Shown here: positions 19,154-28,421 of the stretch, in pieces
Layout: every line of letters begins with the position of its first letter
Numbering within the stretch: position 1 is the stretch's first letter
DNA from: Deltaproteobacteria bacterium
GTDB taxonomy: Bacteria; Desulfobacterota; Desulfobaccia; Desulfobaccales; 0-14-0-80-60-11
Direction: 5' to 3'
NCBI GenBank assembly: GCA_026388765.1
Contig: JAPLJC010000166.1
Coordinates: 1 to 34,114, forward strand
Length of the DNA stretch: 34,114 nt
Notes under the pieces: generated by a model
The model's input: only the letters and a program-made list of their open reading frames with translations
What the model was told of the DNA's origin: nothing
Databases searched by the model: none
Program-made: the position numbers and the translations under genes

Positions 19154-20347
19154 TCAAAAAATGATCAGGGAAAGGCCGGCGACCGTAACCACCACCCAGG
19201 CCAGGTTAATTCTCAAAGCAATCAAGGCCACGGCCGCCCCGGCCATGATGGCCCAACTTGGCAGGTCAACCAGGGAGGCCCGGCCCAACTGGAGCGTCAC
19301 CAGGACCAGCATGCCCACCAGGGCGGATAATATGCCCTGGATAGCCAGGCGCATCCCGCGGCCCTCTTTGAGCCGTTGATATAATGGGGTCAAAAAGATG
19401 ATCATCAGGATGGGAGGCAGGAAGATGGCGACCGTTCCCACTAGCGCCCCCGCCAGCCCCTTGATCCAAAAGCCGATAAAGGTGGCCGTAATGATGATGG
19501 GACCGGGGGTGATAAAGCCGAGCAAGATGCCGTCCAGGAATTGCCGCAGGCTCAGCCAGCCCAGGTGGTCCACCATTTCCCATTGAAGAATGGGAATCAT
19601 GGCATAGCCACCCCCAAAGGCCAGGACGCCGACCTTGAGAAATATCAGGGACAACAGCCCCAGCCTCTGATCCAGGCGCCACAGGCCCCAGACCCCTAGA
19701 GCCAGAGCCAGAGCCACAGCCAGCGTCCGGGTGGCGCTGTGGCGGGGTTGGCTCAGGCGCTCCTGAGACGCAACCGCGCCCAAACCGTCTGCCTCGGGGG
19801 CCCACTTTAGTCCCAGGGCCCACCGCAGGAAACCCGCCGCCAGGAAAACCAGGAGATAGCTGGCCCCGCCCCAGAGCGCCCCCAGGGTCAGCAAGGCGAT
19901 CCCCGGGTCCAGCCAATGCCGCCTGATAATTTCCTTAAAGCGCCACAAGGCCTGGAGCAACAAGGCGATGACCACTGCGTTAAATCCTCTGGATAGCGCT
20001 TTGACCCAGGTGAGCTCGCCATACTCGAGGTACAGGGCCGAAAGACCGCACATGAGCACAAAGGCGGGGAGGATAAAGGCGCCGGCGGCGGCCAGGGCTC
20101 CCATCGTCCGGCGCAAACGGTAGCCCACATAAGTAGCCAGTTGCACCACGGTGGCTCCCGGCAGCAACTGGCAGAGGGCCAGTCCATCCAGAAAGTCCTT
20201 CTGGCTCAGCCAGCCTCGTTCTTGCACCACCTTACGGCGGATCGGCTCCACCATGGCCAGGCCGCCATAGGCGGTGCTGCCCAGATGCAGGAAGGTCCTG
20301 GTCAGTTCCCAGAGAGACGGTGCACGGATAGTCTCATCTTTATTCAT
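19154..20347 (-). CDS. chrA: Chromate transporter family (ChrA-like) membrane protein
   Basis: FLHLGSTAYGGLAMVEPIRRKVVQERGWLSQKDFLDGLALCQLLPGATVVQLATYVGYR and a repeated second half FLKVGVLAFGGGYAMIPILQWEMV. Confidence 0.9.
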   Translation of the reverse strand: MNKDETIRAPSLWELTRTFLHLGSTAYGGLAMVEPIRRKVVQERGWLSQKDFLDGLALCQLLPGATVVQLATYVGYRLRRTMGALAAAGAFILPAFVLMCGLSALYLEYGELTWVKALSRGFNAVVIALLLQALWRFKEIIRRHWLDPGIALLTLGALWGGASYLLVFLAAGFLRWALGLKWAPEADGLGAVASQERLSQPRHSATRTLAVALALALGVWGLWRLDQRLGLLSLIFLKVGVLAFGGGYAMIPILQWEMVDHLGWLSLRQFLDGILLGFITPGPIIITATFIGFWIKGLAGALVGTVAIFLPPILMIIFLTPLYQRLKEGRGMRLAIQGILSALVGMLVLVTLQLGRASLVDLPSWAIMAGAAVALIALRINLAWVVVTVAGLSLIIF

Positions 20348-20470
20348 CTTGGCAAGGTGCTCCCGGGTTGGCTGCCGGACTGCGGTCGGCCTAGGACCAT
20401 GGTGGGATCATAGGCCCAAAGAGGCCCAATGGTAAACCTAAATCAGCTGCTGCCAAACCAGGGCGGGTTC

Positions 20471-20506
20471 AATAAAAAGCGCCGGCAACCTTACGGCCAC
20501 CGGCGC
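20471..20506 (-). terminator. Rho-independent terminator downstream of tRNA-His
   Basis: Reverse strand GCGCCGG...CCGGCGC followed by TTTTTATT. Confidence 0.65.
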
Positions 20507-20554
20507 CCGTTTGCACCCTATACGCACCCTGTGGTGCTAACTACTTGAAATTAT

Positions 20555-20631
20555 TGGGGTGAGCGACGGGACTTGAACCCGCGACCGCCGAGGCCACAAC
20601 CCGGAGCTCTGCCAACTGAGCTACGCCCACC
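20555..20631 (-). tRNA. tRNA-His (GTG), CCA encoded
   Basis: Reverse strand GGTGGGCGTAGCTCAGTTGGCAGAGCTCCGGGTTGTGGCCTCGGCGGTCGCGGGTTCAAGTCCCGTCGCTCACCCCA; acceptor GTGGGCG/CGCTCAC, extra G-1, anticodon GTG. Confidence 0.93.
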
Positions 20632-20787
20632 ATCCGCTTCTTATGTAACACAGGAGTGGCCTCCTGGCAAGGGTGTGGGCGGGCGAAATTGCCACAGAAC
20701 CTGGGGAATCCCCTGATACCAGGTCGCGGTTAAAGGTTGGCTTTTAGTAGGCCATGGTGCGTAGGACGCACCGACAACTGCAGCAAT

Positions 20788-20818
20788 AAAAAGGCAGGGC
20801 CGGCGCCCCGCCTTTTTT
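20788..20818 (-). terminator. Rho-independent (possibly bidirectional) terminator after 20842..22536
   Basis: AAAAAGGCAGGGCCGGCGCCCCGCCTTTTTT; GC stem flanked by A and T runs. Confidence 0.65.
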
Positions 20819-20841
20819 GACCTGAGTCACCTCAGGGCCAA

Positions 20842-22536
20842 TCAATCAAGCAGCAATAAAGACCTGACGGCCGGACCGCTCATGGCTCCCTTGTAGTAAA
20901 GGGTGATGGTGGTGTCGGCGATCATGTAATTGGAATCTTTGTTTTTGGCGATGATGCGGATGCCCACCTCATGGGGCAGCGTGTAGTGGGTGTAAAAGCT
21001 GCTTATCTTGTACAGGTTCGAGGTGCAGGTGAAAATCCCGTTGCTGCCACTGTCGAACATCTGGGCCTCAGTGATGGGTTTATAACCATTAGTCAGCCAG
21101 GCCGGCATCTCCAGGCCGTCCACCAGCACCTGCATATAGACATTTTGCAGGTTAGTCGCCCCTTTAGGGTCGGTAATCTGGGCATTTACGGTTAGGGGAG
21201 TGGTATCTTCAAAAGCCCACGCCGACTTGCTGAAACTGATGCTGCTGATTAGGGGAGCCAAGCCGTTGCCCCCCGGCGGGGCGGTCATGTCGACTTGATG
21301 AATCCTGGCCGTCTGGTCGACGGGTTTGGTGGCCATGTAGTAAAAGCGGGCGAAAGTGCCGCTGGAATCGTCGACGAGATCGGTGAGGTAGTAAGGTGTG
21401 TTGCTCTCCCCAAACCAGTAGGAGAGGGTATCTCGCTGCTCCCCGGTGAGCAGGTTGACCCGGGTGGCCTTGTGGAAGGGCCCGGAAAACCGGGCAACGC
21501 GGGTGAAGTAGCCGTCGTCATAGAGGGTGGGAAAGGTGAAGCCGCCGCCATCACCGCTGAGCAAGCGTCTATTTTGATAGGTTGGAGAGGTAGTAAGCTG
21601 GAGATAGTAGAGCTTTTCGTTTTGGCTGCCGTCTTGACAGGCATAGAGAGCCGAGGCAGAGCCCTCGGGGGTGCCGATTTGCGAGGCGACGATCTTGTTA
21701 TGCAGGTCTTGCTCGGCCCAGACATAAGTATGGCCCTCGTCGGGAAGCCTGACGGGATCCTGGGAGGGGTTAGGGGGATTGGAGGGGGTGTTGACCCACC
21801 ACATAGCGGTGGATTTCGAGATTGATGAATACCATCTACAGAGTAACGAGCCGCCGTATTCGGAGGAGCCCAGATACCATAAGAGGTTGGTGTTTTGTTC
21901 CCCGGGCAGTTTGCTCATGGGCATCATCAGGTGGGCCGTATAAGTGTCATCGCCTACGTCGGCGTAATAGAGACCAACAACAGAAATGCCTCCGGGAGAG
22001 GTGACATGTTTGAAAAAGAGCCTGGTGCCGTCATAGTTCACCGTGTATTTCACCCGGCCATCGCTGCCGGCCAGGCCCTTGAAGGCCGGATGAACCTCCC
22101 AGACGAACCAGGGGATCAAATAATAAATATCCTGTCCATAGACGCCGAAGAAAAAGATGCGGTTGCCGTCGTGGCTCATGCGCAGGCCGTAAACGTTATC
22201 GGGGTTGACCCCTGCGGCGTTCAGGTAGGGGGTGCAGTCTCTCAGTTCGCCGCCGTTTCCCCGGACATAGAGGCGTTTATCAGAGTAAATGTCCAGTTTG
22301 ACCGTGAAGGCCAGGTGGTTATTGGTGGGGCTCGCCACGATCTCTTCAATGTGGCGGCCGGCGGTCTCATAGCCACCGCTGGGCCAGCCCTGCAACTGGG
22401 TCTCATCCACGATCTTGGTCATGGTCTGCCGGTATTTGATGGGTGCCGGGTAAGAACCGCCAACGGCTGGAAGCGCCCCCGCCAATATTAGCAAAGGGGC
22501 GAGAAGGAGACAATTAAGTTTAGCTATGGCAGTCAT
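20842..22536 (-). CDS. Secreted TolB/beta-propeller-like protein, paralogue of 22619..24235
   Basis: Signal peptide MTAIAKLNCLLLAPLLILAGALPAVGG; repeated motifs such as MSHDGNRIFFFG and NYDGTRLFFKH; C-terminus RSLLLLD. Confidence 0.75.
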   Translation of the reverse strand: MTAIAKLNCLLLAPLLILAGALPAVGGSYPAPIKYRQTMTKIVDETQLQGWPSGGYETAGRHIEEIVASPTNNHLAFTVKLDIYSDKRLYVRGNGGELRDCTPYLNAAGVNPDNVYGLRMSHDGNRIFFFGVYGQDIYYLIPWFVWEVHPAFKGLAGSDGRVKYTVNYDGTRLFFKHVTSPGGISVVGLYYADVGDDTYTAHLMMPMSKLPGEQNTNLLWYLGSSEYGGSLLCRWYSSISKSTAMWWVNTPSNPPNPSQDPVRLPDEGHTYVWAEQDLHNKIVASQIGTPEGSASALYACQDGSQNEKLYYLQLTTSPTYQNRRLLSGDGGGFTFPTLYDDGYFTRVARFSGPFHKATRVNLLTGEQRDTLSYWFGESNTPYYLTDLVDDSSGTFARFYYMATKPVDQTARIHQVDMTAPPGGNGLAPLISSISFSKSAWAFEDTTPLTVNAQITDPKGATNLQNVYMQVLVDGLEMPAWLTNGYKPITEAQMFDSGSNGIFTCTSNLYKISSFYTHYTLPHEVGIRIIAKNKDSNYMIADTTITLYYKGAMSGPAVRSLLLLD

Positions 22537-22577
22537 ATGTCCTCCCTCTGGTCTGATTAAAATCCTCAGTAAAAATA
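22491..22577. repeat. 87-bp direct repeat, copy 1 (promoter/leader/signal-peptide region)
   Basis: gcaaaggggcgagaaggagacaatt...cctcagtaaaaata, identical to 24190..24276. Confidence 0.9.
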
Positions 22578-22618
22578 GCGGGCCCTGCCTTTTTTGAGCT
22601 GAGTCACCTCAGGCCAGT

Positions 22619-24235
22619 TCAGTCAAGCAGCAATAAAGACCTGGCGCCTGTCCCGCTCAGGGCGCCTTTGGTGGTGACATTGATCACGGCGTCGGCCATG
22701 ACGTAGTGCTCGTCTTTATTTCTCACGACGATACGGACGCCTACCGGCCAGGGCAGGCGGTGAGTGGTGTAAAAGTTGCTCGACTTATAGGCGATGAAGG
22801 TGGTGGTGTAAAGGCCGCCTCCGGCGTTAACGAGGTCCGCAGTGTAATATAGAGGCTCAGAGTTCAGCCCCGAGGGGGACTCCTGGCCATCCACCAGGGA
22901 GTGCATCTGCACCGATTGGATATTGCTTAACCCCTTGGGGTCGCTCACCTGGACGGTGACGGTGACGGGATTGGTGTCGGTCAAGATCAGGTTCGGGCGG
23001 CTAAAGCTGATCGAGGTGATATCCGGCGCGGGCGCAGTGCTGGTGGGGGCCATGTCGATGCGGTGCAGGCAAGCCGGATTGGGATCACTGCTCATGAAAT
23101 AGTAACGGTTGTCGGCAGTAAAGTCGGTGAGATTGCCGGCCCCGACCAGGCCGGATTCAGGGAACCGAGCCGAGAGGGTATCACGTTTGTCTAGAGTGGC
23201 CAGGTTGACCCGGGTGGCGTTGCAGCCCGCGGCAAAGAACCGGGCCCAGGCGCCATCGGGGGACAGGGCCGGGAAGCCGACCTCGCCGGTGTTTGAATTG
23301 AGCAGGGTCTTGGCCCCGCTGACCATATTCACCAGGTATAGTTGGGGGTTGCCGCCGGAGTCCTGGTAATTATAGAGGGCCTTGCTGCCGTCGGCGCTCA
23401 TCAGGTGAGTGTAAAGCCACGGTAATGACCAGACCCAACCATGCCTTTCGTTGGGCATCGCTCCAAGGGGGAGAAATTGCCACATGGCCTGGAGGTTGTC
23501 GTGGTAATAATCCGGGTAGTACATGAACAGGAGGTTACCGCCGGTGCGGGCCGCGTCCAGGAAGTTCAAACCCCAATAGGTGGGGGCCGGGGTGAGGGAC
23601 AACACGTCGACCACCGGAGCGAGGGTGTTACTGCCCACGTCGGTGTAACAGAGGCCGTTATGCGTTTCGGTTAGGGGGGGGGTGCCTACCAGCCAAAAGT
23701 GCTGCAAATAGATGCGGCTGCCGTCGCTGTTCAAGGCGTAGGCCTTTAGGGGGGGCACCCAGAAGGCGTTCGGTAGATAGGCCGGATGGGGGGTGTAGGG
23801 CGGAGAGGTATCGAAATAATAAATATTTCCATTGGGATAGTCCATGAAGAACAAGCGGGAACCGGTATCGTTAATTTGCAGGGCGGCGATGTCGCCGGTT
23901 CTCGTGCTCATACCGGCAGGCAGGTTAGGGGTCAAGTCCACCAACCCGGTGCCATCGGCGTTCATCACAAAGATATGCTTATCGGAGAAATAATTCAGCT
24001 TGACTAGAAACCCCACTTTGGCGCCATTGGCACTGACCATGATATCGCAGGGATATCTTTTGTCAGTGGTATACCCAGTGGGCCAGCCCTGGACGTCGGT
24101 TTCCTGGATCAGCCTAACCATGGTCTGTTTGTATTTGATGCTGGCAGGGAAGGAACCGCCATGGGCCGCCAGCGCCCCCGCCAAGATCAGCAAAGGGGCG
24201 AGAAGGAGACAATTAAGTTTAGCTATGGCAGTCAT
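22619..24235 (-). CDS. Secreted TolB/beta-propeller-like protein, paralogue of 20842..22536
   Basis: MTAIAKLNCLLLAPLLILAGALAAHGGSFPASIKYKQTM; NADGTGLVDLTP, NDTGSRLFFMD, SPDGAWARFF propeller-type repeats; C-terminus RSLLLLD. Confidence 0.78.
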   Translation of the reverse strand: MTAIAKLNCLLLAPLLILAGALAAHGGSFPASIKYKQTMVRLIQETDVQGWPTGYTTDKRYPCDIMVSANGAKVGFLVKLNYFSDKHIFVMNADGTGLVDLTPNLPAGMSTRTGDIAALQINDTGSRLFFMDYPNGNIYYFDTSPPYTPHPAYLPNAFWVPPLKAYALNSDGSRIYLQHFWLVGTPPLTETHNGLCYTDVGSNTLAPVVDVLSLTPAPTYWGLNFLDAARTGGNLLFMYYPDYYHDNLQAMWQFLPLGAMPNERHGWVWSLPWLYTHLMSADGSKALYNYQDSGGNPQLYLVNMVSGAKTLLNSNTGEVGFPALSPDGAWARFFAAGCNATRVNLATLDKRDTLSARFPESGLVGAGNLTDFTADNRYYFMSSDPNPACLHRIDMAPTSTAPAPDITSISFSRPNLILTDTNPVTVTVQVSDPKGLSNIQSVQMHSLVDGQESPSGLNSEPLYYTADLVNAGGGLYTTTFIAYKSSNFYTTHRLPWPVGVRIVVRNKDEHYVMADAVINVTTKGALSGTGARSLLLLD

Positions 24236-24276
24236 ATGTCCTCCCTCTGGTCTGATTAAAATCCTCAGTAAAAATA
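24190..24276. repeat. 87-bp direct repeat, copy 2
   Basis: Identical to 22491..22577 by direct comparison. Confidence 0.9.
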
Positions 24277-24513
24277 TTTCACGATGTGGCCATAATATTA
24301 ATACCTCTTTTGTATAATTTCAAGATAGATTTAAATTTGATTCTCGGCACAACAGGAGTGAAAGGGGCCTCCAATATTAATTTATCTTTACTTTCCCGCA
24401 GGTTGCCGTTGGCTTAAACTTTTCGAAATACTCTGGTGGCGAGGTGGACCAGACCGCGGCGGTGGCCAAAGAGAAAAAGCCGCCCTGAGGTGACAGAAAG
24501 ACTCGGCGATGAT

Positions 24514-25317
24514 ATGCTTAAAACTATGCTGAAACGCACTTTTTTGCACCTCCCCAAGGTGGGGCCGCGGCGGGAGGGCCACTTCTGGCGCCAGGGGCTC
24601 GAAACCTGGGAGGACTTCCTGGCCGCCGCACGGGTCTATGGCCTGTCCGGGGATCGGGTCAGGTTCCTGAAGAAAGAATTGCGGGAATCTGTCGAGCGCC
24701 TGGCCGACCCCGGCTATTTTGCCCCCCGTCTGCCTTTGGGTGAGCATTGGCGCCTGTTTCGCGCCTTTCCCCGGGTCGGCTATTTGGACATCGAAACCAC
24801 CGGCACCTTCTGGCCGGGGCTCTTGGTCACCGTGGTGGGCCTCTACGACGGGGTGACCATGCGCCAATTCGTCCAGGGCTATAATCTGCAAGAGTTTCCC
24901 CGGGCCCTGGAAGACTTTGATCTCCTGGTCACCTTCAACGGCACCCAGTTCGATCTGCCGGTGCTGCGGGCCTATTTTGCCGACCTGGCCCTGCCGCCGC
25001 TGCAGGTGGATCTGCGCTTTCTGTTGGCCAGATTGGGCTACCGGGGCGGCCTCAAAAAGATCGAGCCCCGTTTCGGCATCCACCGCCCCGCCGAGGTGAA
25101 CGGCATGGACGGCTACATGGCGGTGCTTCTCTGGCAGCGCTACCAGCGGGGTGACCGCACCTCCCTGGACCTGCTCCTGAAATACAACCGGGAGGACGTC
25201 ATCAACCTGGAGGTCCTGATGGAGCAGGCCTTTCAGATGCAGCAAGAGCGTCTGTTGCCGGGTAATTCGTTCACCCCGGAGACCCAGAGGACCCAGAGGG
25301 CGCAGAACGGCATATAA
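24514..25317 (+). CDS. RNase H-like 3'-5' exonuclease domain protein (YprB-like)
   Basis: VGYLDIETTG, LLVTFNGTQFDLPVLRAYF, LLLKYNREDVINLEVL match DEDD exonuclease motifs; ORF could start at 24436. Confidence 0.85.
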   Translation: MLKTMLKRTFLHLPKVGPRREGHFWRQGLETWEDFLAAARVYGLSGDRVRFLKKELRESVERLADPGYFAPRLPLGEHWRLFRAFPRVGYLDIETTGTFWPGLLVTVVGLYDGVTMRQFVQGYNLQEFPRALEDFDLLVTFNGTQFDLPVLRAYFADLALPPLQVDLRFLLARLGYRGGLKKIEPRFGIHRPAEVNGMDGYMAVLLWQRYQRGDRTSLDLLLKYNREDVINLEVLMEQAFQMQQERLLPGNSFTPETQRTQRAQNGI

Positions 25318-25409
25318 AGAAGCACAGCCGGGGCGGCTGCCCAGATTCTGGGGTGAATTTACCTGAGACAGGGGCACCGCAGGCGGTGCCCCTGCGTATT
25401 TCTGGCAGA

Positions 25410-26300
25410 TTAATCTAACAAGAGAATCTGGGAAGGGGCAATCACGCCATTTTTGGGGGTGGCCAGAAAGCCATGAGTTTTATTGCTCTGATCGATATAA
25501 GAGCCCACAATCTGGCCGCGTCGGTTGATGCCATAGGCCCAGGATTGGACCGCAACGGAGGGTTCAATGGCGGTGAAGGTCTTGCCATCGAAAAGGAAAC
25601 CATGCATATGGTTGGAATTATCTCTACCAGCCCCCACTATCAGGCCGGCGGCATTTTTTCCATAGAGGATGGTGTCGGCAGCTTGATTGTCGATGGTAGT
25701 GTATTTATTGTTGTAAAAAATAAAACCATGTAAAGTTCCACTTATCACATAAAATCCCAATACTTCTCCGGCGTCAGTGATTCCCAAGGCCAGGGTGTTC
25801 TGGGCTCCCGGTGCTATGACCGGTGAATAGCTGCCACCGGAATATAGAAAGCCTATCTGTCCAGAAGGACCACCTGTGGAATATCCGACAATTTGAGATT
25901 TAGCGTTTATCCCAGAGGCATAGGTATTGGTAGCGTTGGGAAAATTCAGAGGATTAATGAAGCTGCCGTGATCATCTTGGAAACCATGCCAAACGCCCGC
26001 GACCGAATAGGAGCCCACAATCCTGCCGAGAGCATCGATTCCCGCGCCCTCAGTAGTACCCACTGCTCCCGGGACATCGAAGATAGAATATTGCCCTCCG
26101 TAATATAAAACTCCGTGCGAACTGTCCGTTGAGGTGAAGCAGGACCCGGAAATCTGGCCAGCGTCATTAATTCCTCTGAGCTCCGTACTCGCATAGCCGG
26201 GAACGTCCATGGTGGTAAAGCTGTAATTATAGGCAATAGCCGGAGTGGAGAGCAGCATTGCCGCCATGAGCGCCAAGATAATCGGAGGTAGTGTTTTCAT
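25410..26300 (-). CDS. Secreted HAF-repeat protein
   Basis: Signal peptide MKTLPPIILALMAAMLLSTPAIA; repeats GINDAGQISGSC, GIDALGRIVGSY, GINAKSQIVGYS, GITDAGEVLGFY, GINRRGQIVGSY; C-terminus SQILLLD. Confidence 0.85.
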   Translation of the reverse strand: MKTLPPIILALMAAMLLSTPAIAYNYSFTTMDVPGYASTELRGINDAGQISGSCFTSTDSSHGVLYYGGQYSIFDVPGAVGTTEGAGIDALGRIVGSYSVAGVWHGFQDDHGSFINPLNFPNATNTYASGINAKSQIVGYSTGGPSGQIGFLYSGGSYSPVIAPGAQNTLALGITDAGEVLGFYVISGTLHGFIFYNNKYTTIDNQAADTILYGKNAAGLIVGAGRDNSNHMHGFLFDGKTFTAIEPSVAVQSWAYGINRRGQIVGSYIDQSNKTHGFLATPKNGVIAPSQILLLD

Positions 26301-26580
26301 AATTTTCCTCTCAACGACCCTTTACCCGATTATCCCGAATCAGGAGATCATCTGATCCGGGGGATCAACCCTTGTCTGCGGCTAAATTTTATCACGAATA
26401 ATATAAAGATATCAATAAAAATAGTGACATCAGTCATTTCTTGGCGCCTTCAAGTGGTAAGAATTCACTCCAGGTATTCAAGGCGGTGAAGCGTTTTTCC
26501 GGTATGGTGAATTGGCTTGTGCGCCGGGGCGCTGGTATCGTAAGATATATATGATAAAATAAAGCGGTTCGGGGTGTAAT

Positions 26581-28299
26581 ATGCTGTTTTCACGGATGCT
26601 CATTCCCACTCTCAAAGAGACGCCGGCCGAGGCGGAGGCGATTTCCCATCAACTGCTGCTGCGGGCGGGGATGATCCGCAAGGTAACTTCTGGGATCTAT
26701 AATTATCTGCCCCTCGGTAAGCGGGTGCTGGCCAAGGTGGAGCGCATCGTCCGGGAGGAGATGGACCGGGCCGGGGCCCAGGAGGTGCTGATGCCCGCGG
26801 TGCAGCCCGCCGAACTCTGGCAGGAGTCCGGCCGCTGGGGGGTATACGGCAAGGAGCTGTTACGCTTCCTGGACCGCCACGAACGGGACTACTGTTTCGG
26901 CCCCACCCATGAAGAGGTGGTCACCGATCTGGTGCGCCGGGAGGTGCACTCCTACCGGCAACTGCCCCTGAATCTCTACCAGATCCAAACCAAATTCCGG
27001 GACGAGATTCGGCCCCGCTTTGGGCTCATCCGCTCCCGGGAGTTCATCATGAAGGACGCCTACAGCTTCCACAAGGGCGAAGCCGGGGCCGAGGCCTGTT
27101 ACCAGGACATGTACGACGCCTACAACCGCATCTTTAAGCGGTGCGGCCTCAATTTCAAGGTGGTGGAGGCGGATTCCGGTCCCATCGGCGGCAGCTTCTC
27201 CCATGAGTTCATGGTCCTGGCGGACACCGGGGAGGATCTGCTGGCCTCTTGCAACGCCTGCGCCTACGCCGCCAACCTGGAGAAGGCCGAGGTGCCCCTG
27301 GATTTACAGGAACCCGGGCCGCCCGCGGGTGATAAAGAGCTGATGGCCACTCCGGGGGTGCGCACCGTGGAGGAAGTGGCGGCGTTCTTGAAGGTTAACT
27401 CTAAGGATATCGTTAAGACCCTGATCTACGAGACGGAGCGGGGCCCGGTGGCCATCCTCATCCGGGGCGACCACGAAGTCAACGAAGTAAAGGTGAAAAA
27501 CCTGTTGGGGGTTACGGACCTGGCCCTGGCCGGGCTGATCCGGGTCCAGGAGCTCACCGGGGCCGAAGCGGGCTTCGCCGGACCGGTGGGGCTCGAGATC
27601 CCCATCTATGCCGACCAGGCGGTGGTCCGGATGAACGCCATGGTAACCGGGGCCAACCATGATAATCACCACCTGCTCAGGGTCCATCCCCAACGGGACT
27701 TCAAAATCAGCCGGATGGCCGACTTGCGGGCCGCGACGGCCCAGGACCCCTGCCCCCGCTGCGGGGGGGAGCTCACCATCCTGCGGGGCATCGAAGTGGG
27801 CCACATCTTCAAGCTGGGGCATAAGTATTCCAAGGCCCTGAAGGCCGTCTATCTGGACCAGGAGGGGGCCGAGCAATATATTTACATGGGCTGCTATGGT
27901 ATTGGGGTGAGCCGCATCGTGGCCGCGGCCATCGAACAGGGCCACGACGACCACGGCATTATCTTCCCCATGGCCCTGGCCCCGGTGCAGGTGGCTCTGA
28001 TCCCCATTTCCCTGAACGACGCCGCGGTGCGGGACTGCGTCTTTAAGTTGCACGAGGAACTGGAAACCGCGGGAATCGAAGTCCTCCTGGATGACCGGGA
28101 CGAGCGCCCCGGGGTGAAGTTCAAAGATTGCGATCTGCTGGGTGTGCCGCTGAGGGTGGTCATCGGCGCCAAGACCCTGGCGCAAGGCCAGGCGGAAGTG
28201 AAAGAGCGGCGGGCCCAGGCCCCGGAGTTCGTTTCCTTGGCAGGGCTGCCGGAATTCCTTAGACAGCGAATCAGCGCCCAGATCGGCGCCAGCAAGTAA
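26581..28299 (+). CDS. proS: Prolyl-tRNA synthetase
   Basis: MLFSRMLIPTLKETPAEAEAISHQLLLRAGMIRKVTSGIYNYLPLG...GPTHEEVVTDLVRREVHSYRQLPLNLYQIQTKFRDEIRPRFGLIRSREFIMKDAYSFH. Confidence 0.98.
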   Translation: MLFSRMLIPTLKETPAEAEAISHQLLLRAGMIRKVTSGIYNYLPLGKRVLAKVERIVREEMDRAGAQEVLMPAVQPAELWQESGRWGVYGKELLRFLDRHERDYCFGPTHEEVVTDLVRREVHSYRQLPLNLYQIQTKFRDEIRPRFGLIRSREFIMKDAYSFHKGEAGAEACYQDMYDAYNRIFKRCGLNFKVVEADSGPIGGSFSHEFMVLADTGEDLLASCNACAYAANLEKAEVPLDLQEPGPPAGDKELMATPGVRTVEEVAAFLKVNSKDIVKTLIYETERGPVAILIRGDHEVNEVKVKNLLGVTDLALAGLIRVQELTGAEAGFAGPVGLEIPIYADQAVVRMNAMVTGANHDNHHLLRVHPQRDFKISRMADLRAATAQDPCPRCGGELTILRGIEVGHIFKLGHKYSKALKAVYLDQEGAEQYIYMGCYGIGVSRIVAAAIEQGHDDHGIIFPMALAPVQVALIPISLNDAAVRDCVFKLHEELETAGIEVLLDDRDERPGVKFKDCDLLGVPLRVVIGAKTLAQGQAEVKERRAQAPEFVSLAGLPEFLRQRISAQIGASK

Positions 28300-28384
28300 T
28301 GGCACCGGCCTCCGGCCGGTGAAAGTACAGGCTGGCAAACCTGTGCCAGCAAGGTCTTACCGGTTCGGTTTGGTGATGGGAAAA

Positions 28385-28419
28385 AACTCGGAACTCAAAA
28401 CTCGAAACTGAAAACTTTT
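28385..28419 (+). repeat. Degenerate heptanucleotide array (5 units)
   Basis: AACTCGG AACTCAA AACTCGA AACTGAA AACTTTT immediately before the rel/spoT ATG. Confidence 0.75.
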
Positions 28420-28421
28420 CA

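Noticed and set aside
25369-25394. Hairpin CAGGGGCACCGCAGGCGGTGCCCCTG as a terminator
   Set aside because: Strong stem but no T run on either side; may be a dispersed palindrome or weak terminator, not supported enough to call.
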